The notes under the pieces: model-generated
The model's database searches: none
Seen by the model: the letters and a program-made list of their open reading frames with translations, nothing else
Told to the model about the DNA's origin: nothing
Position numbers and translations under genes: made by a program
Part shown: piece after piece, positions 19,623-29,418 of the stretch
How positions within the stretch are numbered: position 1 is the stretch's first letter
How the letters are laid out: each line of letters opens with the position of its first letter
Assembly: GCA_032717465.1 (NCBI GenBank)
Contig: CM064657.1
Coordinates: 26,133,966 to 26,197,965 of the forward strand
Reading direction: 5' to 3'
From: Coenobita brevimanus
Taxonomy: Eukaryota; Arthropoda; Malacostraca; Decapoda; Coenobitidae
DNA: 64,000 nt

Positions 19623-19941
19623 AAGCACCAACCCCCCATCACTCTCCAGCATACAGCTACTGTCTCCTCACCAGGCACCAACCACCACAATGAGGATTAC
19701 CAGAGTCCACTGGCTCCCTCGCGACCAGCCACCCATCAGTATCCGAGGGACACCCCACCCTCTCTGCCTCCTACGCCAGACAGAACATCCATCCTCCATC
19801 CGTCTCTCTCTTAACCCCCATCGGGAGCCGAACAACATATCCCACCACTGGGCAAACCTCCAACAACACCTCACCCCGGCCCACAAGACGTCCACCTCCA
19901 CCACCTACCACCTGCAGTCATGAGGTCGTGACTTTTTTGAC

Positions 19942-19952
19942 AAAGACGGTGG
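19942..19952 (+). other. Polypurine tract of Gyp-A
   Basis: AAAGACGGTGG lies directly before the 3' LTR, the position of the plus-strand primer. The relative on the minus strand has CAGCAGATGGTGG at the same place. Both copies encode GRDFF..DGG in the frame entering the LTR. Confidence 0.6.
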
Positions 19953-21977
19953 TAAAATGCCCGTCGCCGGACCACCCACCCTGCCACCCCCCACCCCACC
20001 ACCACCCCAGGAAGACACAACGGGGGGGCTAATGACCCAGGGCAAGAGGGTCATCCGCCCACTACTGACCTGCGCCCCTTTTCCCCGCAACTGCCCCGAC
20101 ACCAGGTGAACAAGGATCGGCAATGACCTTGCAGGCGGGACAACCATCGCCAGCAGTGGGGTGGGACTGAACAGGTTTCAGTCCCAAGTGATGTTTTGGC
20201 AACGGCCATAGTTACCCCCTCAAGGGCAGGAGGCCCAGCAGTGTGCACAGAGGTGTCAGTGCCCTCAGCCACTTCCAGGGAAAGAGTCCCTCTAGTGAGC
20301 ACAGAGGTGTCAGTGCCCTCAGCCATGTCCAGGGCAGGAGGCCCAGTAGTGTGCACAGAGGTGTCAGTGCCCTCAGCCACTTCCAGGGAAAGAATCCCTC
20401 TAGTGAGCACAGAGGTGTCAGTGCCCTCAGCCACGTCCAGAGCAGGAGGCCCTTTAGTGCACCACAAGGTGTCCGTGCCCATGGCCACTTTCAGGGTAAG
20501 AGGCCCTTTAGTGTGCACAGAGGCGTCAGTACCCTCAGCCACGTCCAGGGCAGGAGGCCCTTTAGTGCGCCACGAGGTGTTAGTACCCTCAGCCACTCCA
20601 AGGGCAGGAGGCCCTAGCAGACAGCTAAAAGTGGGTCCCAGAGTAAAAAGACCTGGAGCCACGGCTGTGACAGGCCCAGGAGAGAGAGTCGCCTCTGTGC
20701 TTCCCTCCCTGTATGTAGGAGAGGACACAGTCTCCGTGTATACTCAACCTACCGCGTTCCCCTATGGGAACTGCTCGACACCACCCGGGAGTGTTGCCCC
20801 GGAGGTATCACCGGAGTGGAGGCAAAGTCCGAGACTGGACCTGCCTCCCACTCCTGGGAAATCTCTGTCCTTCACAGGCACCAGCAGGAGACGAGGCCGC
20901 AGTCCAACCCTGACGCCGCGTCCTCTGGCAGACGACTGCCCCCCCAGGCGAGCCCAGCGGACTACAGGCGAGGGCAACCCCAACTCTCTCACCCCGCGGA
21001 GCCGCCGACGTCAGGCCCGCCTCCTCCAGCTGTTTGGCCCCAGTCCTGAGGGCCACCTCTCAGGTCGAGGCCCCCAGACAGGAGGGCCTCCTGCACCCCA
21101 CCGACGAGACCCCAAGGTAAGGGTCTCCTTTCAGGTCGAGTCCCCCAGACAGGAGGGCCTCCCTGCAACTCACCGACGGCCCGGACCCGGGCAGTGACTC
21201 CCCTGCTGGTAGTGTGTTGCCCGTTACAGGCAGAGTCCCCCTGAGGTCCTCCCCCTCGAACAGTGACAGAGTGAAACAACCCAGGAAACACAGGTAAATA
21301 AGTGACGCCCCTTATACCGAAAATAAGCCAGGGGAAGAGGAACAGTGAACAGTGACAGAGTGTGATCCATATAAAACCAGTGACTATTGTTATTAACCCA
21401 ACAGAATTACATACCCAGTAGAGAAGAAAATATTTAATAATAAGTAGAGTAATATCACCTGCCCAGAATAAAAGAACTTCCCGTAATTGTGAATGACGAT
21501 CAGGGTGCGCGGGAGAACCAAAAGCCTGTGTAGTGTCGCCGCGACTAGGTAACTGTGTCGAGTGTCGTGATCCGCACCCTGTCTTCGTTATAGTAATATT
21601 CCTCCCACGGACTCTTAACCTTGTGTATTCCCCTTGTTATCGAGTGTATATATATTTTGGGCTTAAGTGAAAGACGGGTATCTACATATATATAACTAAA
21701 GACATTGGTATACATGCATCATATCGTGTGTTAAGTGCAACTGTATTTTGTGCTATCAAAGCCTAACTCTGTGTCCTTGTATCCTGTATCTCAAATATCA
21801 CTCTGTATCATATTGTAACGGTTTCAGAATTAAGGCAATAGATGTGTTAAGGTATACTGCCTAGTTTTTATGTCCTGTTCCTTTGTTGGTGCTTTACTTC
21901 CGATCCGGAAAGAGGACCCCGCTCAGTCGCTAGTGTTTTTAGGACGAGGAGTCGACCTAAAAACACTCAGCATAACA
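19953..21977 (+). repeat. Gyp-A 3' LTR
   Basis: 2025 bp from TAAAATGCCCG to CATAACA. It holds seven ~54-bp tandem units (20250-20615) and the terminal hairpin at 21932-21967. The element-flanking GTATA follows at 21978-21982. By eye it is only a few percent different from the 5' LTR, mainly one VNTR unit and a short deletion near 20000. Confidence 0.95.
20196..21197 (+). CDS. LTR-encoded reading frame in the 3' LTR
   Basis: 333 open codons. The listed start is a TTG and probably not real; the frame most likely descends from the ATG at LTR base 5 (19957), now separated by an indel. Seven VNTR units encode repeats such as EVSVPSATSRAGGP. They are followed by the region shared with other LTRs: SVAPEVSPEWRQ, RLDLPPTPGKS, RRRGRSPTL, LTPRSRRRQARLL and QLFGPSPEGHLSGRGPQTGG. 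The product is basic and Pro/Ser/Arg-rich with no recognised domain. Confidence 0.45.
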   Translation: MATAIVTPSRAGGPAVCTEVSVPSATSRERVPLVSTEVSVPSAMSRAGGPVVCTEVSVPSATSRERIPLVSTEVSVPSATSRAGGPLVHHKVSVPMATFRVRGPLVCTEASVPSATSRAGGPLVRHEVLVPSATPRAGGPSRQLKVGPRVKRPGATAVTGPGERVASVLPSLYVGEDTVSVYTQPTAFPYGNCSTPPGSVAPEVSPEWRQSPRLDLPPTPGKSLSFTGTSRRRGRSPTLTPRPLADDCPPRRAQRTTGEGNPNSLTPRSRRRQARLLQLFGPSPEGHLSGRGPQTGGPPAPHRRDPKVRVSFQVESPRQEGLPATHRRPGPGQ

Positions 21978-22138
21978 GTATAAAAATCATCAAAAATAAT
22001 CTGAAGGTGGCATATACTAATGTTGATGGTTTAATATCGGCAAGATTTGAAATCAACGATATCTTGAGGGTACCTGTTATGTGCTTTGTAGAGACCAAGT
22101 TAAGAGATGATATTGATGTTCATATGGGAGATGGTAAA
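21978..22138 (+). pseudogene. LINE-A main copy, segment 2: endonuclease start
   Basis: This begins with the GTATA duplication and continues the frame interrupted at 12525. It encodes VAYTNVDGLISARFEINDIL and CFVETKLRDD, matching the start of the LINE-C endonuclease (YSNVDGKVSKLLEMNDYI, YLTETIL). The Asn of NVDG and the Glu of VETK are the expected metal-binding residues of apurinic-type LINE endonucleases, which nick the target DNA. It stops at the Gyp-B insertion, with GTAAA at 22134-22138. Confidence 0.8.
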
Positions 22139-22528
22139 TGTTATGTTCAAACATATAACACCAACCTGTAATAATGGTGTGCGTTGATTAGCCCGCAGAT
22201 ATCGGTGACCTGACCCTTAGATGCTGTACTGCAGAATAATCATGTACATAATGTTGCACTATCCCAACTCGTCGCGAATTTAGGGATAAAATACACTAGG
22301 AGGACACACCATACTTTACTGTCTGAGAGCGGTACAGGAAGTCTTTTTTAAAAACAATAAGTGATACAAATTCTTCATTTAAACGTTTGTTTATGAAACG
22401 CTGGATCCTTTATGCGCGATATAAAATACAGTTTTATGTATAAGGCACAGAATCCTTTTATCAAATCACGTATAACCTTGGATAAAGAAAATGTCTTCTT
22501 TACACGTATACCTAAAGAATACATTACA
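22139..22528 (-). repeat. Gyp-B 3' LTR (element orientation)
   Basis: 390 bp. It aligns along its length with 27219-27623. It lacks a ~20-bp piece present near 27500 of the other LTR and has scattered substitutions. Confidence 0.92.
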
Positions 22529-22545
22529 CTTCTTCCCCCTGTGAG
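22529..22545 (-). other. Polypurine tract of Gyp-B
   Basis: On the minus strand the sequence before the LTR is CACAGGGGGAAGAAG, a purine run in the position of the plus-strand primer. Confidence 0.6.
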
Positions 22546-22810
22546 AAGCGCACACATATATAATGCTTGCTTGGTAAAACAATCATCCTGTGGAATAACA
22601 TTCTTTGTATGAAACCTTACAAATATCCTTTGGAAGACAGCAATATACTACACCTTATTCTACAAATCCAGGCAATCTCGGGGAATACCTCGGTTTACCC
22701 TGTGAGGTAGTACCCTGCGAGGTGCTGGTGTCCTTATATCATTTCCAACAGTACTCCCTGCTTCTTCTACGTTGTCATCTACCTGTTCCCCCACATTTGT
22801 GGTATTTGTG

Positions 22811-23038
22811 TCAGGGAGCTGTGTTATGTTTTGGTCCGGTTGTTGTATGGGATGGTAGCCTGTGTCTGTGAGGCAATATAGGTGTTGGTATGGTAGTTTG
22901 AGCATTATCAACTGTGCTTGGTAATAACTGATCTATGTGTCGCCTCAGAACCTTTCCTTCAACTCCAACCTTATAGTTCATGTTGCCTATCTTTCTAATG
23001 ATCCTACCTTCAGCCCATTTGTTTAATGTGTTGTACAC
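22811..23038 (-). pseudogene. pol: Gyp-B integrase C-terminal tail
   Basis: The frame encodes LNKWAEGRIIRKIGNMNYKV and VLRRHIDQLLP, the tail that follows the catalytic core in many Gypsy integrases. It is separated from the core frame (ending 23313) by the MITE at ~23039-23311. The 5' part of this frame also runs on into low-complexity sequence (TTIPTPILPHRHRLPS). Confidence 0.7.
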
Positions 23039-23311
23039 ACAAGAAAAAAACTATCATTACACCTTCTGCGCGATATAAAATGACACACGAATGAAGGTTT
23101 TTGATAACAGCTTCCTCCATTGGTATCCCCTGCGTGTGTTTGTTGCATATTTATTATAAGCTATATCCATTGCTTCTCCCATGCATATTTCTACCTCGTC
23201 CTATTTGGCAACTCACCCACTGTCAGGCTTACCAACCCTAGCGTGACAGCCAGGTTGTTCAGTATGAAACACATCGGACCCCCATGTAACGATAGTTTGT
23301 TTTTGCTTTGT
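23039..23311. mobile_element. ~270-bp MITE inserted in the Gyp-B integrase tail
   Basis: It splits a conserved integrase coding region. The left end reads ACAAGAAAAAAACTATCATT and the right end, reversed, ACAAAGCAAAAACAAACTAT; both continue CRTTAC, giving ~25-bp imperfect inverted repeats. The interior (23060-23285) has no open frame of note. The target duplication is unclear, so superfamily is not assigned. Confidence 0.6.
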
Positions 23312-23312
23312 T

Positions 23313-24155
23313 TCAAACCCTGACTGGAGCTGGAGGATTAAAATTTCTGACTTTACTCTGCTGTTCCATTTGTTTCCACTGATAGTTGTTGAGCTTTGTC
23401 TTAGTGTTAGGCATCATTAAATCCATCCTATTCCGGACTTTCCTCCCCATTAACAAAGTAGAAGGTGTTTGACCAGTAGTGGCATGTTCAGTAGTGCGGT
23501 AAGTTAACAAGAATTTACTAATGCATGTGATTACATTGGAAGGAGTCGCTCCTCTACATTTCATATTGTGCTTAAAACTCTGGACAAACCTCTCTGCCTC
23601 CCCATTGGTTGCTGGGTGATAAGGAGGAGATCTAGAATCTATACCACTGACCTTTAAGAAATCTGAAAATTCCACTGAACAAAACTGTGGTCCATTATCT
23701 GTTACAAGACGCTCTGGTAGACCATGTGTTGCGAATACTGGCATTAAAGCCTTTATTGTTACTTGTGCTGAAGTTGATTGCAAAGGAATAATCTCTGGCC
23801 ATTTACTGTATGCATCAACTACAATCAAGTATGTGTGTCCTAGATAAGGACCTGCAAAGTCTACGTGTAAACGCTGCCATGGATGACTGGGGTATTCCCA
23901 TGGATGCATGTGAGCTGGCTTAGGGTCGTTTTGTTGTGCTGAGCAACCTTGACATCCTCTGACATAGGTCTCAACATCTTTGTCTACTCCAGGCCACCAC
24001 ACATAACTTGTGGCAATTGCCTTGGACCTTACGATTCCTTGATGATCTGCATGGATTTCTTTGAGAACCTGACTTTGCATAGACTTTGGAATGACTACTC
24101 GGGAACCTCTGAGGATACAGCCTTGTTCAGTAGTAAGATCAGACCATACTGACAA
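23313..24155 (-). pseudogene. pol: Gyp-B integrase core
   Basis: A 280-codon frame. The N-terminal zinc-binding motif is HADHQG...CQGC. The core shows LHVDFAGPYLGH (first Asp), LVTDNGPQF (second Asp) and HPATNGEAERFVQSFK (Glu), in normal order and spacing. LLTYRTTEHATTGQTPSTLL is typical of Gypsy integrases. It is truncated at its C-terminus by the MITE. Its start is a continuation from RNase H in another frame. Confidence 0.9.
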
Positions 24156-24253
24156 ATATGCATTAAAATCACTTTGTTCAGATATTAAGTTACAACTTGA
24201 CGTTAAGGCTTGATATACTTTTGCTAGTACTGGGTCTTCTTTTGTGTTCTTTC

Positions 24254-25267
24254 CTATGTCCTGTGCAGTGATAGGAAGATTGTAACTGCATTACCCACTG
24301 GTAAACGGGACAAGGCATCAGCATTACCCATCTTACCAGTTGGACGATACTTAATATCATATGAGTATGCAGCTAGGGTGATCGCCCATCGCTGAAGTCG
24401 GGCGGCAACTAAGCTTGGTAATCCGGCCTTTGGCCCTAAAATAGCCAGCAAAGGTTGATGGTCTGTAACGAGTGTGAATTTTAGTTTGCCGTACAGATAC
24501 ATGTGGAATTTTTTTACACAATACACCAGTGCTAATGCTTCTTTCTCTGTTTGGGAGTAATTTCTTTCAGCTTTGTTCAGAACATGTGAAGCAAAAGCGA
24601 TTGGCCTCTCTACATCATCTGGCGTGATGTGAGATAGTACTGCGCCGATACCTATGGATGACGCATCACACACCAATTTTACTGGTAGATTTGGTTGGAA
24701 ATGAGTGAGGAATCTAGGTGATGTGATCTCTGATTTAATTTCATCTACTGCTTTGGCACATTGTTCTGTCCAGTGCCACTGAGCATCTTTCTGCAGGAGT
24801 TGATACAGAGGGCTTGCTATTGTAGCCAGATTAGGGATGAATCTGCCGTAAAAGGTTACCAATCCTAGAAATGACTGCAACTCACTTACATTTTCTGGCA
24901 CCTTGGCATCTCTGATTGCTTTGACTTTCTCACTAGTCTTGTGTATGCCTTTGTCATCAATCCTAAAACTTAGGTATTCTATTGAGGATACTTGGAACTG
25001 GCATTTATCTTGACGGATTCTCAGTCCATTTTCCTTTATTCTGCCTAGAATTGACCTTAGTCTTGACTGGTGTTCTAAACTGTCTTTGCCTGCTACCAAT
25101 ATGTCATCCACAAAACAAAATGTACCTGAGAGACCACTGAAAATTCGGTCCATTGTCTGCTGCCACAGAGCGGGACTGCTGGCTACACCGTAAGGCAGTC
25201 GCTTTGGGCAAAACAGGCCTAAGTGTGTGTTAACTGTACAAATCTCTTGTGATTTCTCATCCATCAT
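24254..25267 (-). pseudogene. pol: Gyp-B reverse transcriptase (catalytic part) and RNase H
   Basis: The frame includes LPYGVASSPALWQQTMDRIF, the catalytic CFVDDILVAG near 25100, ELQSFLGLVTFYGRFIPN (RT thumb), and RNase H motifs VCDASSIGIGAVLSH, KEALALVYCVKKF, VTDHQPLLAIL and NADALSRLPVG. Catalytic residues look intact. A frameshift near 25265 separates it from the RT N-terminus. Confidence 0.92.
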
Positions 25268-25665
25268 AAGTTGTTGGAATGCCTAAGATCTATTTTGGAA
25301 AATACTTTACATCCACTAAGTGTGGCAAACATATCTTCAGGCCTGGGAAGAGGGTGATGTGCTACTTGTAATTTGGGATTCAATGTTACTTTGTAGTCCC
25401 CACACAATCTAATGCTTCCATCACCTTTAACCACAGGAACTAAAGGAGTGGCCCATGTTGAGTAAGTGACTCTCTCCCAGGTTCCATTAGCTTCAAGTCT
25501 AGCAATCTCCTGCTCTACTGCAGACTTTAATGCAAAGGGAATGGGCCTAGGAGCACAGAACTTGGGAGTTGTGTCTGGTTTAAGTGAGAGACTAGCTTGC
25601 ACACTCTTAACTGTTCCTACATTAACATCATATACCTCCTGAACTTCTGTTAACAAGTGATTCAA
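25264..25665 (-). pseudogene. pol: Gyp-B reverse transcriptase, N-terminal part
   Basis: It encodes KFCAPRPIPFALKSAVEQEI, STWATPLVPVVKGDGSIRLC and FATLSGCKVFSKIDLRHS, the fingers and first catalytic Asp (KIDL) of Gypsy RT. The frame breaks just after that Asp and RT resumes in the overlapping downstream frame. Confidence 0.9.
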
Positions 25666-25696
25666 ATCTGCTTTGTTGTTAATGCCAGAGTTAACT

Positions 25697-26026
25697 TTAA
25701 GAACACTTCACAAATTTAGAGGAATTTGCTTTAACCAGTCTAAACCAAACAGTGAAGGTCTTTTTCCTCCTACAACTGTCAGAGGTAAGTTTATCAAAAT
25801 CTTGCTTATTGTAACTTACATGAACTGTGGTTGCACCTTTAACCTGAGTTGCTTGATTATTGTAGGCCATTAAGACCTTGCTGGTAGGCTGAATATCCAA
25901 ATTAGGTATAGTCATGGCAACATCCTCAGATATTACTGTTACATCGGCAGCGGTGTCTAGTTGCATAGTTATTGGCTTACCATTTAACTGAATGTCTATC
26001 ATAATTCTGTCATTATTCTTACTCAC
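25697..26026 (-). pseudogene. pol: Gyp-B aspartic protease
   Basis: It encodes MIDIQLNGKPITMQLDTAAD with the catalytic triad DTA, followed by VTVISEDVAMTIPNLDI, typical of retropepsin-like proteases of Gypsy elements. The C-terminal half and link to RT are disturbed, since the frame ends in unrelated residues near 25700. Confidence 0.8.
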
Positions 26027-26145
26027 AGTGTTGATTCTGAAAGCAAAATTATCATTAACATTAACTGGCTGCTCTACATGATTAACATTAGTACCTGTGG
26101 ACTGCTGCTGTGACCCTGCAGAGGCAGCATTAATTTTTTTAGATC

Positions 26146-26272
26146 TGCACTGCTTTGCAAAATGACCTAATTTTCCACATTTCCTACATGTTTTGTCTGT
26201 TGCGGGGCATTTTGTCCTGTCCCAAGGGCCATGATCAGTCCTACCACATCTAAAACATGGTTTAAACTGTTT
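26146..26272 (-). pseudogene. gag: Gyp-B nucleocapsid zinc knuckles
   Basis: On the minus strand two cysteine knuckles can be read: CFRCGRTDHGPWDRTKC and CRKCGKLGHFAKQC. The second fits CX2CX4HX4C exactly; the first has extra residues before its last Cys. Such motifs package the genomic RNA. They lie between the gag frame and protease, in disrupted sequence. Confidence 0.75.
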
Positions 26273-26401
26273 GGATTTAGTGTCCTGACTGTTACTGTAA
26301 TGGCTGGACTTACTAGTACCTGACTGATTAGGGTTAACATTGTTTTGGGACTAGTATGGGCTTTACCTTTCTTGGCATAGTTTGTGTGACCCTTGAATCG
26401 T

Positions 26402-26989
26402 TTAACTGCTGAAACATTTTTTTACCTGAGATGCCTGGTTACTACTCATACTCCCATTGTTTTCTATTGATTCTGCCTGTAGATTAGCTGCTTCAAGTGA
26501 TCTGGCAATTTGAAGAACCTTGTCTAAAGTTACCTTCGGTTCCTGAAGTAACTTCCTTCTTAAATGAGAGGAAGCACAATTAATTATCACCTGATCTGTT
26601 ATAGCATCATCTACATCATGGAACTCACAAGTAGAGGCTAGTTTCATTAATCTAGTAACATAGGCATCTGTAGATTTTTGGGGTGATTGATGTGCCCTAG
26701 AAAATAAGAATCTTTCATACCTATAATTTAACTGTGGTGAAAAATACTTGTCAAGGGCATCAGTTACTTCCTTTAAGGTACTTTTAGGATCAGGGAGGGT
26801 TTCAAAAATATCTTGTACCTCTGACCCTCCTGCATGGAGTAATAATGCTCGCGGCTGTGCGGGGTTGGTGACACCTGTTGCTGTGAGGTAGAAGTTGAAG
26901 CTTGTCTTCCACTTCTTCCATCTTTGGGCTACTGATGAGGGGTCCTCAGCTACGGAGAATGCTGTAGGCAGCGGCACATCTAGAGGCAT
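26402..26989 (-). pseudogene. gag: Gyp-B Gag
   Basis: It starts with ATG (MPLDVPLPTAFS). It encodes RWKKWKTSFNFYLTATG, LLLHAGGSEVQDIFETLPDP, LDKYFSPQLNYRYERFLFSR, and DAYVTRLMKLASTCEF, the helical capsid core of Ty3/Gypsy Gag. It ends by stop at 26402 before the zinc knuckles, probably by frameshift. The product would assemble particles around the RNA. Confidence 0.85.
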
Positions 26990-27075
26990 TGTGCTTGGAT
27001 GTATGCTTGGCTACCTGCTGTCGACCTGGGAGATGCTGGGGCTGCTGAGTCCGTGCCCGCCAATCGTCGCCAATT

Positions 27076-27203
27076 TGTTATGTTCAAACATATAACACCA
27101 ACCTGTAATAATGGTGTGCATTGATTAGCCCGCAGATATCAGTGACCTGACCTTTAGATGCTGTACTGCAGAATAATCATGTACATAATGTTGCACTATC
27201 CCA
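27076..27203 (-). repeat. Extra partial Gyp-B LTR beside the primer site
   Basis: 128 bp identical in order to the LTR terminus (TGTTATGTTCAAACATATAA through TTGCACTATCCC) is repeated between the full LTR and gag. Each copy is followed on the minus strand by a primer-site-like AATTGG sequence: AATTGGTGATGAGGATGG after the full LTR and AATTGGCGACGATTGG after the partial one. It probably arose by template switching. Confidence 0.85.
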
Positions 27204-27218
27204 TCCTCATCACCAATT

Positions 27219-27623
27219 TGTTATGTTCAAACATATAACACCAACCTGTAATAATGGTGTGCGTTGATTAGCCCACAGATATCAGTGACCTGACCCTTAG
27301 ATGCTGTACTGCAGAATAATCATGTACATAATGTTGCACTATCCCAACTCGTCGCGAATTTAGGGATAAAATACACTAGGAGGACACACCATACTTTACT
27401 GTCTGAGACCAGTACAGGAGGTCTATTTTAAAAACAATAAGTGATACAAATTCTTCATTTAAATGTTTGTTTATGAAACACTGGATCCCTTATAAAGGAT
27501 TCAAATGCTACAAATAAGAGATACAGTTTTATGTATAAGGCACTTAATCCTATTATCAAATCACGTATAACCTTGGATAAAGAAAATGTCTTCTTTACAG
27601 GTATAACTAAAGAATACATTACA
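27219..27623 (-). repeat. Gyp-B 5' LTR (element orientation)
   Basis: 405 bp, bounded by GTAAA at 27624-27628 on its outer side. On its inner side the minus strand continues AATTGGTGATGAGG, a primer-binding-site position. Confidence 0.92.
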
Positions 27624-27919
27624 GTAAATACAAATTGTGAAGACGAGGCGGAAAAGAAAAAACGGGAGGAGTGATGATAGCAGTGAAGAACAACATAAAT
27701 GTAGATACTGGGGAAATGGGAGAAGGCAGGGCTGAAGTGATAATTATGAAATTAGAAACTGGAGAGAATAGCAAAAGAGATATGGCAGTAGTGTATGTTC
27801 CCCCTAAGACAAGAGCATGGAATGATGATGAATACCAGATGTTGTCAGACATGGCTAGTTATTTACAGAAAATGATTAAGTGACTTCAATTGTAAAGAGG
27901 TGAACTGGGAGGATGGGAC
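27624..27919 (+). pseudogene. LINE-A main copy, segment 3: endonuclease middle
   Basis: After the GTAAA duplication the endonuclease frame resumes: GGVMIAVKNNINVDTG and DMAVVYVPPKTRAWNDDE, then, in a shifted frame, DFNCKEVNWED near 27880-27915 (the GDFN motif with its catalytic Asp and Asn). A stop lies early (27645 region). It ends at the solo LTR insertion, with GGGAC at 27915-27919. Confidence 0.8.
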
Positions 27920-27923
27920 TAAA

Positions 27924-28166
27924 ATGTCCGCCGTGCCCGCCGCCGGACCTCCCACCTCATCACCCCCCACCCCACCACCGGGCTGCCACCACACCACCCC
28001 CCCAGGAGGACACAACGGTGGGGTTAGTGACCCCAATCAAGAGGGTCACCAGGACACTACGGTCCTGGGCCCTTGTTCCCCACAACTGCCCCAACACCAG
28101 GTGACCAGGGAAAGGCAACTACCTTGCGGGCGGAACAACCATTGTCAGAAAAAGGGGTGGGACTGA
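27924..28166 (+). pseudogene. LTR-encoded reading frame, N-terminal part
   Basis: ATG at LTR base 5. The product starts MSAVPAAGPPTSSPPTPPP and contains QEGHQDTTVLGPCSPQLPQ, closely matching the frames at 1315 and 12530. It stops at 28166 after a probable one-base slip in a G run (GGGGTGGGACTGAA). Confidence 0.4.
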
Positions 28167-28194
28167 ACTAGCTTCAGTCCCAGGTAACACCGTA

Positions 28195-29418
28195 TTGACG
28201 GCAATTGTTACACCCTCTAGGGCAGGAGGCCCAAGGGCAGGAGGCCCAAGGCTATGGCCTAATAAAGTGTGTGAGAGTAAGGCGACCCAAGGCTCCGGCC
28301 TTAGTACACCCCAGAGAGAGAGTTGCCCCAGTGCATCCCTCTCCTGCTGTTCTCCCCTACAGGAGCAACACCGCGCCGATGGTCTCTATACATGGCGGGG
28401 AAGGAGCGGCCTTGTACGCCCTTCAGTTGCTTCTGGTCGGAAAGATCAGCTCCCGGCTACGGCCAGAGTACGTACCAGGGTAAAGAGCCCCTGCTATCGT
28501 ACGTGTAGCTTTTCCCTACTACGGGAGCAACACCGCGCCGACGGTCTCTATACGTGGCGGGGAAGGAGCGGCCTTGTACGCCCTTCAGTTGCTCTCTGTA
28601 AGATGGGTAGGCATCCGGCTCCGGCCATGGCACATACCCGGGTAGAGAAGCCCCTGAAGGTAGTCTCAGTACGTACTGGAGAGAGTGTGGCCTCTGTGCC
28701 CCTCACTCCGGCTTGTCCCCTACTACAGGAGCAACACCGCGCCGATGGTCTCTATACGTGGCGGGGAAGGAGCGGCCTTGTACGCCCTTCAGTTGCTTCT
28801 TGTACACTGGGTAAGCTCACGGCCACAGCCAACGTACGTACCAGGGTAAGGCGACCCAAGGCTCTGGTCTCAGGACGTACCAGAGAGGACACGAGTGACG
28901 TGAGTCCTTCTCCAGGCTCTTCCCCCTGTGGGAGCCCTTCGTTACCACCCGGGAATATAGCCCCGGAGGTGACACTAGAGTGGTGGCAAGGCCCGATATC
29001 AGACCTACCTCCCACGCCTGGGAGATCCTTGTTCCTGCCCGAGTCCCGAAGGAGAAGCTGCCGCAGCCCAGCCCTGTCGGCGCCTCTCCCCCTAGGCGCC
29101 CGCAGTACCAGGACACCCAGGTCAGACCCACCGGCTCCCAACGAAGGCGATCCCGGCTCCCTCACTCCACGGAGCCAGAGACACCAGGCCCGACTACTCA
29201 GGCTGTTCGGCCCCAGTCCCGAGGACCACCTCTCAGGTCGAGGCCCCCAGACAGGAGGGCCTCCCTGCACCACACCAACGAGGCCCCAACTCGAGGGCCA
29301 CCTCTCAGGTCGAGGCCCCCAGACGGGAGGGCCTCCCTGCACCCCACCAACGAGTGTGACCCGGGCAGTGACTCCCCTGCGGGTAATCCCTTGCCCTCTA
29401 CAGGCCGGGTCCTCCTAG
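28195..29418 (+). CDS. LTR-encoded reading frame, main part (407 codons)
   Basis: The open frame starts at a TTG and is probably the continuation of the frame that begins at 27924. It contains three repeats with EQHRADGLYTWRGRSGLVRP (28360, 28512 and 28722 region). The shared C-terminal region follows: IAPEVTLEWWQGPISDLPPT, RRRSCRSPALSAPLPLGARS, NEGDPGSLTPRSQRHQARLL and RLFGPSPEDHLSGRGPQTGG, the last motif then duplicated. No known domain is recognised. Confidence 0.45.
   Translation: MTAIVTPSRAGGPRAGGPRLWPNKVCESKATQGSGLSTPQRESCPSASLSCCSPLQEQHRADGLYTWRGRSGLVRPSVASGRKDQLPATARVRTRVKSPCYRTCSFSLLREQHRADGLYTWRGRSGLVRPSVALCKMGRHPAPAMAHTRVEKPLKVVSVRTGESVASVPLTPACPLLQEQHRADGLYTWRGRSGLVRPSVASCTLGKLTATANVRTRVRRPKALVSGRTREDTSDVSPSPGSSPCGSPSLPPGNIAPEVTLEWWQGPISDLPPTPGRSLFLPESRRRSCRSPALSAPLPLGARSTRTPRSDPPAPNEGDPGSLTPRSQRHQARLLRLFGPSPEDHLSGRGPQTGGPPCTTPTRPQLEGHLSGRGPQTGGPPCTPPTSVTRAVTPLRVIPCPLQAGSS
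28360..28805 (+). repeat. Three ~80-bp direct repeats in the solo LTR
   Basis: Blocks containing GGAGCAACACCGCGCCGA and CGGGGAAGGAGCGGCCTTGT recur near 28360, 28512 and 28722 with intervening diverged sequence. The repeat differs from the 54-bp VNTR in the full-length Gyp-A at the corresponding LTR position. Confidence 0.8.

Larger units (their letters stand above)
12526..21977 (+). mobile_element. Gyp-A full-length Ty3/Gypsy LTR retrotransposon
   Basis: Two long direct repeats (12526-14520 and 19953-21977) bound gag and pol. The element is flanked by the 5-bp duplication GTATA (12521-12525, 21978-21982). Termini are TAAAATG and CATAACA, imperfect inverted repeats of each other (TxxxATG/CATxxCA) rather than the usual TG...CA. 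A tRNA primer site follows the 5' LTR and a purine-rich tract precedes the 3' LTR. Gene order is gag, protease, RT, RNase H, integrase, then a long Pro-rich tail. Three nonsense codons in integrase and a frame disruption after protease make it defective. It sits inside LINE-A. Confidence 0.95.
22139..27623 (-). mobile_element. Gyp-B Ty3/Gypsy LTR retrotransposon (minus strand)
   Basis: LTRs are at 22139-22528 and 27219-27623 and begin and end TG...CA on either strand. The element is flanked by GTAAA at 22134-22138 and 27624-27628. On the minus strand the order is LTR, primer site, gag, zinc knuckles, protease, RT, RNase H, integrase, GPY/F-like C-terminus, polypurine tract, LTR. It is damaged by frameshifts, a MITE in the integrase tail and a partial LTR duplication near the primer site. 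It sits in the LINE-A endonuclease. Confidence 0.95.
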
